Shown: positions 1 to 5,681 of the stretch, piece by piece
Numbering within the stretch: the stretch's first letter is position 1
How the letters are laid out: each line of letters starts with the position of its first letter
Assembly (NCBI GenBank): GCA_013002105.1
Contig: JABDKS010000601.1
Coordinates: forward strand, 1 to 5,681
Direction of reading: 5' to 3'
Origin: Pirellulaceae bacterium
GTDB lineage: Bacteria; Planctomycetota; Planctomycetia; Pirellulales; Pirellulaceae
DNA length: 5,681 nt
Notes under the pieces: generated by a model
What the model saw: the letters and a program-made list of their open reading frames with translations, nothing else
Databases searched by the model: none
What the model was told of the DNA's origin: nothing
Translations under genes and position numbers: made by a program

Positions 1-3000
1 CACTGGTCACCGGTACGGTCGGCGGATCGGTTTCCGGACAAGTCTTTAACGACGTAAACCGTGACGGCGCAGTCGGCAATGATCCCGGACTGGCGGGCGT
101 TGTGGTCTTTGCCGATCTGGACGGTGATGGAATACGCGACGCTTCGGAGCCATCCGCGGTTACCGACGCCAATGGTAACTTCACACTCAGTGCAGCGGCC
201 GGCACATACAACGTCATCGCAATCGCCCCATCGCAATTCAGTTCGTCGACACCGTCGTCACAGAGTGCAAATTTCGCCTTGGGTGGAAGTGCAGCAGCAA
301 TCAATTTTGGGTTTGTCCAAGTCACTCCCGATATTACGGGAACGAAGTGGGCCGATTTGGACAACGACCGGGTTTTTGACACCAACGAACCGGGTATCGG
401 CGGTGTCTTCATTTACTTGGACCTGGACGGCGATGATCGTCCAGACATTGGCGAGCCGTCGGCGATTACCAATCCAGACGGAACCTATTCGATCAATTTC
501 CCCGCACCGGGCACGTACACGATTCGCGAAGTGGTTCAGCCTGGTTTTGTGCAATCGTTCCCTGTCGGTGGCGAACATACCGTCGTCTTTGACGGGACCG
601 CGGTAACGCAAAACTTTAACTTTGGCAACGTTCCCTCGCGTGACTTCGGTGATGCACCCGACTCCTATCGAACGTTGACCGCGTCGGTTGGGCCAAGCCA
701 TGGTTTAACGGCGGGCTTGAGGTTAGGTGCAAATATCGACCGCGACCTGGACGGACGACCAACGGCTGACGCGTTGGGGGATGATATCAACGGTCGCGTT
801 GATTCTGTCACCGGCACAGTCATCGATGACGAAGACGGTGTGATCTTGTTAAGTCCGCTGGGACCGGGCGGCACCGGCGATTTGCGGGTGACCGTGACCA
901 ACACAACCGGCGCACCGGCGTTTCTGCAGGCCTGGATGGACTTCAACCGCGACGGTGACTTCACCGATGCTGGCGAACAATTTCAAACCAACGTTCAACT
1001 TGCCACCGGCACATACACGATCCCCGTGAGCGTTCCCGCCAGTGCCGTGGTCGGAACCACCTACGCTCGATTCCGTTACAGTCAGACATCCGGTCTGGGT
1101 GTCGGTGGCGCTGCGGATACCGGAGAGGTAGAAGATTACTCGTTCCAGATTTTGGCAGAGGCCGAAATCGCCAATGCGGATGAGTTCAATGTCTCGCGAA
1201 ACTCACTCTCGAATCAACTGGCTGTCCTGGCCAACGATTTCCAAACCGCTGACAATCAGTTGATCGTGGAATCCGTCACGCGGATTGGCACGGTCAATGG
1301 CGAAGTGCTCAACACGGCCGGCACGCTGGTTATTTCGCAGGACAGAAAGAGCGTTTTCTATACACCGCCCAATGGATTTATCGGGCTGGACAAATTCGCC
1401 TACACGGTGGTCGATGAATTCGATCGTCGTTCGACCACCATCGTCACGGTCAACGTCACCTTCCAAAGCGATCGACCGATTGCTTTGGACGACACCTTTG
1501 AAGTTCCCGAGGGATCGGTCGGTCGGGCATTGAATGTCCTAGACAATGATGTCGCGAGCCTCGCCGGTGGTTTGTCGATCACAAGCGTGACGCCGGGCAA
1601 CCGCGGCGGAACGATTGCGATTCTCGGTGGCGGCCAATCGCTGCGTTACACACCGCTGCCCGGATTCAATGGAACCGAGCAGTTTACCTACAGCATCCAA
1701 GATTCCGCCGGTGTGACCAGCACGGCCCAGGTGACCATCAATTTGTTGCCAGGTTCGCGCAACGACGATGTGGTGAATTTCACCGTCGAAGTGTTGGATT
1801 CGACGAACAACCTGCCCATTGACAACATTGCCGCTGGACGACCGTTCGAAGTGCGTGTTTACGTTGACCAAGTCGGTGGCTTAACAGGCAGTCAGGTTGG
1901 AGGTGTCGCATCTGCGTTTGTGGACTTGTTGTACACAGACGAATTGGTGGCGACTCGCAAAACCGACCTGACGTCAAGTTTTCCTTTTGACATCACGTTT
2001 GGGCCGCTGTTTGCAGGCATGCTGGTCAACGAATTCAACAACGATCCAGCTGATCCCAACGATCCATTCCAGCAGGGCGATGGTCAGGTTCCTGGCTTGA
2101 TCAACGAAGTGGGCGGTATCCAGACGACGATCCCAGGTCGCACTCACGCTGATCGGGCCGAATTGTTCACGATTTCGATGCAAGCACTGTCACCCGGTGT
2201 GGCCGTCTTCCAGACCGACCCTGCGGATAATGTGGTCAGTGAAACCGCCGTGATCGGTGCCAATGAGGCGTTATTAGTCAACGAATTGGGTTTCGGAAAA
2301 ACCGAGTTGGTGATCTTCCCATCGTCCACCAATTTCACCTCCGCGATCGACGACTCCTTCGGTGACGGTAAAGATTCCAACGGCGTTGCGATTGGTACCG
2401 TCTCCTCGTCACGACTGAATGTATTGGCGAACGACAATTTGGGAACGACCGGCACGATTACCGAACGCGGCATCGGGTTGGCACCTCGAATGGGTCGCGC
2501 GGCGTTCAACGACAACGGTACACCAAGTAATCTGAACGATGACTATGTGGAGTTTTTCCCCGATGGCAATGCGAGCGGATTTGATCAATTCACCTATCTG
2601 ATCGTGACCGCTGATGGTGTTCGATCCACGGCGACCGTGACCATGGCGATCGGAAACGGCGCGACGCTAGACGACCGAGTGGCGATTGATTTCAACTTGG
2701 TCGACACCGCCGGGAATTCAATCAGTTCGATCAGCGTCGGCCAAACCTTTGGTGTGCAGGTGTTGGTGGATGATTTGACGGACAACACGTTTGTGTTCGC
2801 GGCTTACTTGGACCTGCTGTACGACAGCGGCATCATTACGCCATCGAATACCACGACGTTCACGCCAGGTGTCGATCCCTGTGATTTTACGGCTGACAAC
2901 TTCCGATTTGACGTTTGCTTTACGTCTGATTTTGACACCACCACCGCGGTGGGAACAGCCATTCGACCGGGTGTGATCGATGAATTTGGTACGCTGCTGA

Positions 3001-3692
3001 GAACCAGCGTTGCACAAAGCCAGCAGGTCTCCGATCCGAACTTGATGGCGACCGTTTACTTTGACGCCATTTCAACGGGTTCACTGAGAATCGCCGGCGG
3101 TCCTGCCGATCGTCAGCCGTTCCAAGATACGCTGCTGTATCTGGTGAACGATCCCATTCCGGTCAGCCAGATTCGCTATGACGTGATCAACATCACCGTG
3201 ACGGGTCCGCAAGCCGAGTATGTGCAAAACACGGAACGACCTACCGATGTAAACAATGATGGGGACACGAGTCCGTTGGACGCGTTGCTTGTCCTCAATC
3301 GTTTGGCCGACGAGGCGTTGGCTCAAGGTGATGCACCTCTGTCAAGCAACATGTTCTTGGATGTCAACGGCAACGGTGAATTGTCACCTTCGGATGCGTT
3401 GGCAGTGCTCAATGAACTGGTAAACATGGCGGAGGCCAAGACGACCCAGGTTCAGGCAGAATTAATTCAGAGTGCTACATTGGCCAACTCTGATTCCGGT
3501 CAGCCTGGTGACAACGCGGCGTCTGACGATGTGTTTGCAACGCTCAACGAGCAGCCTTTGGTCGACAGTGGATCACCACAAGGGAATGCAATCGCGGTTA
3601 CCGCGATCGACATTTCGTCCAGCGATGCAAACGACGATGACGAAGACGACGATCTGTTGAACTTGTTAGCGGACGATCAATCAGGACTGTAG
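1..3692 (+). CDS. Giant secreted multidomain surface protein, C-terminal part (SdrD-like / GEVED / tandem-95 / cohesin-like / dockerin); 5' partial
   Basis: The reading frame is open from base 3 to the TAG at 3690-3692, giving 1229 visible residues (residue n starts at base 3n). The true start and signal peptide lie upstream; the GTG at 102 is an internal valine. Domains in order: two SdrD B-like Ca-binding repeats (about 7-106 and 111-210); a GEVED domain (about 214-384, opening DFGDAPDSY and ending in GEVEDY at 374-379); tandem-95/cadherin-like Ig modules (388-488 with LAVLANDF, 490-581 with LNVLDNDV); a cohesin-like beta-sandwich (589-773); a third, degenerate tandem-95 module (781-883, LNVLANDN); a second cohesin-like module (891-1068); a type I dockerin (1080-1140); and a Ser/Asp-rich tail ending in an acidic stretch. 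No catalytic domain is visible. By family knowledge such chains are exported and act in adhesion, matrix or cell-surface assembly; the exact role is unknown. Only two cysteines occur (960, 972). The coding call is very firm; domain borders are approximate because they were read by eye. Confidence 0.95.
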   Translation, partial: LVTGTVGGSVSGQVFNDVNRDGAVGNDPGLAGVVVFADLDGDGIRDASEPSAVTDANGNFTLSAAAGTYNVIAIAPSQFSSSTPSSQSANFALGGSAAAINFGFVQVTPDITGTKWADLDNDRVFDTNEPGIGGVFIYLDLDGDDRPDIGEPSAITNPDGTYSINFPAPGTYTIREVVQPGFVQSFPVGGEHTVVFDGTAVTQNFNFGNVPSRDFGDAPDSYRTLTASVGPSHGLTAGLRLGANIDRDLDGRPTADALGDDINGRVDSVTGTVIDDEDGVILLSPLGPGGTGDLRVTVTNTTGAPAFLQAWMDFNRDGDFTDAGEQFQTNVQLATGTYTIPVSVPASAVVGTTYARFRYSQTSGLGVGGAADTGEVEDYSFQILAEAEIANADEFNVSRNSLSNQLAVLANDFQTADNQLIVESVTRIGTVNGEVLNTAGTLVISQDRKSVFYTPPNGFIGLDKFAYTVVDEFDRRSTTIVTVNVTFQSDRPIALDDTFEVPEGSVGRALNVLDNDVASLAGGLSITSVTPGNRGGTIAILGGGQSLRYTPLPGFNGTEQFTYSIQDSAGVTSTAQVTINLLPGSRNDDVVNFTVEVLDSTNNLPIDNIAAGRPFEVRVYVDQVGGLTGSQVGGVASAFVDLLYTDELVATRKTDLTSSFPFDITFGPLFAGMLVNEFNNDPADPNDPFQQGDGQVPGLINEVGGIQTTIPGRTHADRAELFTISMQALSPGVAVFQTDPADNVVSETAVIGANEALLVNELGFGKTELVIFPSSTNFTSAIDDSFGDGKDSNGVAIGTVSSSRLNVLANDNLGTTGTITERGIGLAPRMGRAAFNDNGTPSNLNDDYVEFFPDGNASGFDQFTYLIVTADGVRSTATVTMAIGNGATLDDRVAIDFNLVDTAGNSISSISVGQTFGVQVLVDDLTDNTFVFAAYLDLLYDSGIITPSNTTTFTPGVDPCDFTADNFRFDVCFTSDFDTTTAVGTAIRPGVIDEFGTLLRTSVAQSQQVSDPNLMATVYFDAISTGSLRIAGGPADRQPFQDTLLYLVNDPIPVSQIRYDVINITVTGPQAEYVQNTERPTDVNNDGDTSPLDALLVLNRLADEALAQGDAPLSSNMFLDVNGNGELSPSDALAVLNELVNMAEAKTTQVQAELIQSATLANSDSGQPGDNAASDDVFATLNEQPLVDSGSPQGNAIAVTAIDISSSDANDDDEDDDLLNLLADDQSGL
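21..632 (+). repeat. Two tandem SdrD B-like calcium-binding protein repeats
   Basis: Both copies share the order G-x-x-(F/W)-x-D-x-(N/D)-x-D, a DLDGD-type acidic loop followed by a GEPS or SEPS element, a (N/D)G(N/T)(F/Y) turn, and a GTYN or GTYT strand. The acidic loops are DLDGDGIRD (residues 38-46) and DLDGDDRPD (140-148). This matches the SdrD B-like fold of bacterial surface adhesins, where such loops bind Ca2+ and stiffen the stalk. The first copy begins within a few residues of the window edge, so further copies may lie upstream. Confidence 0.8.
1470..2321 (+). repeat. Module A: tandem-95 plus cohesin-like pair, first copy
   Basis: A cadherin-like tandem-95 domain (LNVLDNDV, then a YTPLPGFNGTEQFTY core) is followed by a beta-sandwich with cohesin-like signatures: GRPFEVRVYVDQ (residues 612-623), AFVDLLYTDELV (638-649), FPFDITF (660-666) and GLINEVGG (698-705). 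The same signatures recur in the same order in module B, so the pair behaves as one duplicated unit. Assignment to the cohesin / CBM-like fold rests on the pattern of a G-x-x-F-x-V-x-V-x-V-D strand followed by a (V/L)DLLY strand. It needs a profile search to confirm. Confidence 0.65.
2343..3206 (+). repeat. Module B: tandem-95 plus cohesin-like pair, second copy
   Basis: This is the diverged second copy of the unit. A weaker tandem-95 domain (LNVLANDN, then GFDQFTYLIV) precedes a cohesin-like domain with VGQTFGVQVLVDD (residues 912-924), AAYLDLLYDSGII (933-945), FRFDVCF (967-973) and GVIDEFG (990-996). The matching signatures in module A are GRPFEVRVYVDQ, AFVDLLYTDELV, FPFDITF and GLINEVG. 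Module B carries the only two cysteines of the visible protein, at residues 960 and 972. It runs directly into the dockerin through a linker of about 11 residues. Confidence 0.65.
3240..3422 (+). other. Type I dockerin domain (two Ca-binding F-hand repeats)
   Basis: There are two EF-hand-like loops at residues 1082-1093 (DVNNDGDTSPLD) and 1120-1131 (DVNGNGELSPSD). Each is followed by a helix of the type AL-x-VLN-x-L. Calcium ligand positions 1, 3, 5, 9 and 12 are D, N, D, S, D in the first loop and D, N, N, S, D in the second, so both look functional. Dockerins bind cohesins in a Ca-dependent way. In planctomycetes, type I dockerins commonly sit near the C-terminus of large secreted proteins rather than on cellulosomal enzymes. 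Confidence 0.9.
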
Positions 3693-3778
3693 ACCAGTCG
3701 GGTCGGTAGCGAGCAAAAGCCGATTCGGACCGCTTGGAAGGTCACTTGATCGGTTAAGTCGCCTTTGATGTGAACCAT

Positions 3779-3819
3779 GCAAAAGACGGGTGAGGGTCGC
3801 AGATCCTGGCCCTTTTTGC
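3779..3819 (+). terminator. Candidate intrinsic terminator after the giant surface-protein gene
   Basis: The left arm AGGGTC (3793-3798) pairs with GGCCCT (3808-3813), including one G-U pair, over a 9-base loop. A run of five T (3813-3817) follows directly. GCAAAA (3779-3784) can also pair with TTTTGC (3814-3819), the usual A-tract/U-tract arrangement, with eight unpaired bases on the left side. It lies about 90 bases after the stop codon, before the next gene. The stem is short, so strength is uncertain. Confidence 0.5.
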
Positions 3820-3849
3820 GTTCTGGATGGTTTCTTTTTGGATGCCAAA

Positions 3850-3908
3850 GCCGGCAATCCACCGCCGATCGCCATCGGCAGCGGGAAATACGGTTGGATT
3901 GTGCCGGC
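3850..3908. other. Long bulged inverted repeat with internal hairpin in the intergenic region
   Basis: GCCGGCAATCC (3850-3860) plus ACCG (3861-3864) can pair with CGGT (3891-3894), GGATT (3896-3900) and GCCGGC (3903-3908). This makes about 15 base pairs interrupted only by a single bulged T (3895) and a bulged GT (3901-3902). Inside is a second hairpin, CCGAT/ATCGG (3865-3869 / 3874-3878) with loop CGCC; its stem gains a sixth pair if the outer ACCG arm gives up G3864. No T-run follows on either strand, so it does not look like a plain terminator. It lies 37 bases before the earliest possible start of the next gene and could be a 5'-UTR structure, a small RNA or a protein-binding site. No known riboswitch class was recognised. 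Confidence 0.45.
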
Positions 3909-3945
3909 AAAACGTTCATGATGAATACTTCCCTTTTCGTATTGT

Positions 3946-5681
3946 GTGGCCTCCTTATCGGTCGTTTTGTCTGACCAAGGCGCACCATCTGATCCAGCCG
4001 AGAGTCGTCGTTTGACCTTCGTCCCGTTTGCCGTTGAATGCACCACTTGCGCCAGTCGCTTGCGAGTGACCGATCCGTCGATCGTCGGCACCATCGCGAC
4101 GTGCCCGAAGTGCAATTCGATGCTCGAGATCACGCCGCCGCCGACGATGCAGCAGGTTGCCGTAGGATCGTCGCAAGTCGATAGCGAAGCGATTACCGAG
4201 GATGCAATTGATGCCGAAGCATCCGAGGCAGTCGCAAGCGATGTCACCCCAAGTGGATTTACATCGGACGGATCGATCGCAGATCCGGTTGCGTCCAGCG
4301 ACGCGCTCGGTGGCCCAATGCCTCCGTCATGGCAAAGTGAGCGGACACAGCGTTCGCGACAGATCGGACTTGTCGTCGCGCTGACGGCTGCTGGTCTGTT
4401 GGGCAGTGTTTTGCTGTTCGGCTGGTTCGTAAAAAACTGGCGAGATGGCCGAGCAGCAGTCTCGCAGGACGATACGACCGCGGTCGGCTCCCCCGAGGTC
4501 ATCGACGCCGCGTCTCAAGAGCCAGCGGACCCCGATCCCGATGAATCGCCCGATACAGTCGCGGACTCGCCCGGCGCGTCAGAACTCGCACCGACCGACG
4601 TCGTCGATCCCGCGAGGGATGAAACAGCTATCTCACCAGACGTTACCCCGTCAACCGACACAGCGACCGAGGTGACGTCCGCTGACCCCGCGCCAGACAC
4701 ACCGACTGACGTGGAAATGAACCCTCCCACAAGTGTCCCCGCGGATTTGATTCCTTCCTCGCCGCTGGACATGCTGCCTCCCGGAATGGCGGATTCGTCA
4801 TCCGGTACACCTGCTGACTCGGATGCCGAAGCAGACGGCCCCAAGGAATTGCCCGAAGACGTTCAAAAGTTGCTCAGCGTGTTTGATCTTGGCGGAGATC
4901 AGAAACCGCCGGCACTGGCGACTCCTGCCACGTTGGATGAAATCGAGATCGCACGGGCGGCCGAAGAGAACATCGATCCGATGTTGGTGGCCAATCCGCC
5001 CGAACCGATCAATTTCAAACGAGCGCTCACGATCAAGGTGGCATTGTCGCCAACCAATAACGATTCATACCCACTGTCCGACCTGATTTTGTTAATCAGC
5101 CAGATGTCGGGCGTTCCCATTCAAATCGACTGGGTCTCCTTTGATTTGGTAGGCGTGAACATTCGTGATGGTGTCTCCGGTTTGAAAGGCACCGGCTGGT
5201 TAACTTTGGGCGACCTGCTGGACCAAGTCGCTAACACGGTCGACGGCACGATCATCCAAGACGAAACGATGATGCGATTCGAACCGAGCGAAACGGCACT
5301 CGCGTCGAGGTTGGACGAACTGTTTGATCTGAGTGATTTTGGCGAGGGACAAACGAGTGCCACAGCGACGTTGAATCTGTTTTTGGCGGGCAGCGAGCGT
5401 GCCAACGCGAAAACACTACAGGTCGGTCCTGAACGCAAGGATCAACAGTTGGCCGCATTGGCTGTCGAGGCGATGCGTCGGATGCGGGGAGTGACGCCGA
5501 AGGTCGATGATTCGATTTTGCGTCGCTGGGCGCAATCCGCGTCGGATCCACGCCGCGACTGGCCATTGGCAAGTGGTCGCGCATCGGCCGAGCCTCTGCG
5601 GTCTCCGCTCGCTGCCGCGGGGTTCTTACGACACATCGCGTCGATGAACGACGCGACCTGTTTTGTGAATTGGTTCGATGC
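3946..5681 (+). CDS. Membrane-anchored protein with N-terminal zinc ribbon and STN/secretin-like C-terminal region; 3' partial
   Basis: The frame is open from 3925, after the TGA at 3922-3924, to the window end. No ATG precedes the zinc ribbon. Candidate starts are GTG 3946 (used here), TTG 3967 (giving MSDQGAPSD) and TTG 4012; none has a Shine-Dalgarno sequence. Numbered from 3946, 578 complete residues are visible. An MJ0042-type zinc ribbon has CTTC at 32-35 and CPKC at 53-56. A single hydrophobic span (about 140-162), flanked by Arg/Gln before and KNWR after, is the predicted membrane anchor. Residues 167-300 form an acidic, Pro/Thr/Asp/Ser-rich linker. Residues 355-445 resemble the secretin/TonB short N-terminal (STN) fold: an amphipathic helix DLILLISQMSG, then VPIQIDW, then a TLGDLLDQVA helix. 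A helical stretch with MRRMRGVTPK follows, then RRW, and a second helix-plus-strand unit starts near 554. The Zn ribbon is probably cytoplasmic and the rest periplasmic. The function is unknown; it resembles uncharacterised planctomycete envelope proteins. Confidence 0.88.
   Translation, partial: MASLSVVLSDQGAPSDPAESRRLTFVPFAVECTTCASRLRVTDPSIVGTIATCPKCNSMLEITPPPTMQQVAVGSSQVDSEAITEDAIDAEASEAVASDVTPSGFTSDGSIADPVASSDALGGPMPPSWQSERTQRSRQIGLVVALTAAGLLGSVLLFGWFVKNWRDGRAAVSQDDTTAVGSPEVIDAASQEPADPDPDESPDTVADSPGASELAPTDVVDPARDETAISPDVTPSTDTATEVTSADPAPDTPTDVEMNPPTSVPADLIPSSPLDMLPPGMADSSSGTPADSDAEADGPKELPEDVQKLLSVFDLGGDQKPPALATPATLDEIEIARAAEENIDPMLVANPPEPINFKRALTIKVALSPTNNDSYPLSDLILLISQMSGVPIQIDWVSFDLVGVNIRDGVSGLKGTGWLTLGDLLDQVANTVDGTIIQDETMMRFEPSETALASRLDELFDLSDFGEGQTSATATLNLFLAGSERANAKTLQVGPERKDQQLAALAVEAMRRMRGVTPKVDDSILRRWAQSASDPRRDWPLASGRASAEPLRSPLAAAGFLRHIASMNDATCFVNWFD

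Larger units (their letters stand above)
3693..3945. other. Intergenic region without a supported gene
   Basis: About 250 bases separate the two genes. They hold the candidate terminator and the inverted repeat listed separately. No tRNA, no strong sigma-70 promoter and no clear Shine-Dalgarno sequence were found. The best promoter-like pair is TTGGAT (3894-3899) and CATGAT (3917-3922) at 17-base spacing, which is too weak to call. Short open frames on both strands show no recognisable protein. Confidence 0.6.

Noticed and set aside
61..606. Plus-strand frame starting at GTG 61
   Set aside because: It is out of frame with the clear SdrD-like coding frame over the same bases, and its translation is Arg/Ser/Pro-rich with no domain.
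3591..3607. Perfect dyad ATCGCGGT-T-ACCGCGAT
   Set aside because: It lies within the coding frame of the surface protein (IAVTAI) with no nearby promoter. An 8-base arm of this composition can arise by chance, and no second copy was seen.
3894..3922. Promoter-like TTGGAT - 17 bases - CATGAT
   Set aside because: Only 3/6 and 4/6 matches to the sigma-70 consensus, and it overlaps the inverted-repeat stem; too weak to call.
3777..3974. Plus-strand 65-codon frame in the intergenic region
   Set aside because: It would run through the candidate terminator and the inverted repeat, has no ribosome-binding site and encodes a basic, unrecognised peptide. Only its last 18 codons are discussed as a possible leader.
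3677..3988. Minus-strand frame starting MNVLPAQSNR, with AAGGAGG about 28 bases upstream of its internal ATG
   Set aside because: The AAGGAGG is too far from the ATG to act as a ribosome site, the product is unrecognised, and the frame crosses the candidate terminator and inverted repeat.
3681..4502. Minus-strand open frame of 273 codons spanning the intergenic region and the start of the zinc-ribbon gene
   Set aside because: It lies mostly opposite a gene with a clear zinc ribbon and membrane span, and its translation is low-complexity Ser/Thr/Ala with no recognisable domain. It fits an antisense shadow of GC-rich coding DNA.
4515..4844. Minus-strand 109-codon Ser/Gly/Val-rich frame
   Set aside because: It mirrors the Asp/Pro/Thr-rich linker of the zinc-ribbon protein on the other strand; low-complexity coding DNA commonly gives such shadows.

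Overview
The window looks like chromosomal DNA of a Planctomycetota bacterium, most likely a Pirellulaceae/Rhodopirellula-like lineage. This is inferred from protein architecture, not from a marker gene. Three things point there: a very long secreted mosaic protein built from SdrD-like, GEVED, tandem-95/cadherin-like and cohesin-like modules that ends in a type I dockerin; a second protein that puts an MJ0042-type zinc ribbon in front of a single membrane span and a secretin/STN-like region; and weak or absent Shine-Dalgarno sequences.

Layout. Bases 1-3692 (+) hold the 3' part of a giant surface or extracellular protein gene, with 1229 visible codons; its start and signal peptide lie upstream. 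Bases 3693-3945 are intergenic, with a candidate intrinsic terminator (3779-3819) and a long bulged inverted repeat with an internal hairpin (3850-3908). From about 3946 to the window end (+) runs a second gene, cut off at its 3' end. It encodes a predicted single-pass membrane protein with a cytoplasmic zinc ribbon and a large, probably periplasmic, part. No tRNA, rRNA, CRISPR array, insertion sequence or phage gene was seen. Apart from the intergenic gap of about 250 bases, the window is coding.

How the genes relate. They share a strand, but the likely terminator and the size of the gap argue for separate transcription units, and nothing in the sequence proves a functional link. The first protein is a structural or adhesive multidomain protein with many acidic Ca-binding-type loops. 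Its most notable property is that two cohesin-like beta-sandwich modules and a well-preserved dockerin sit in one chain, which suggests calcium-dependent assembly on or outside the cell. The second gene appears to belong to a planctomycete-type envelope protein family without an assigned function.
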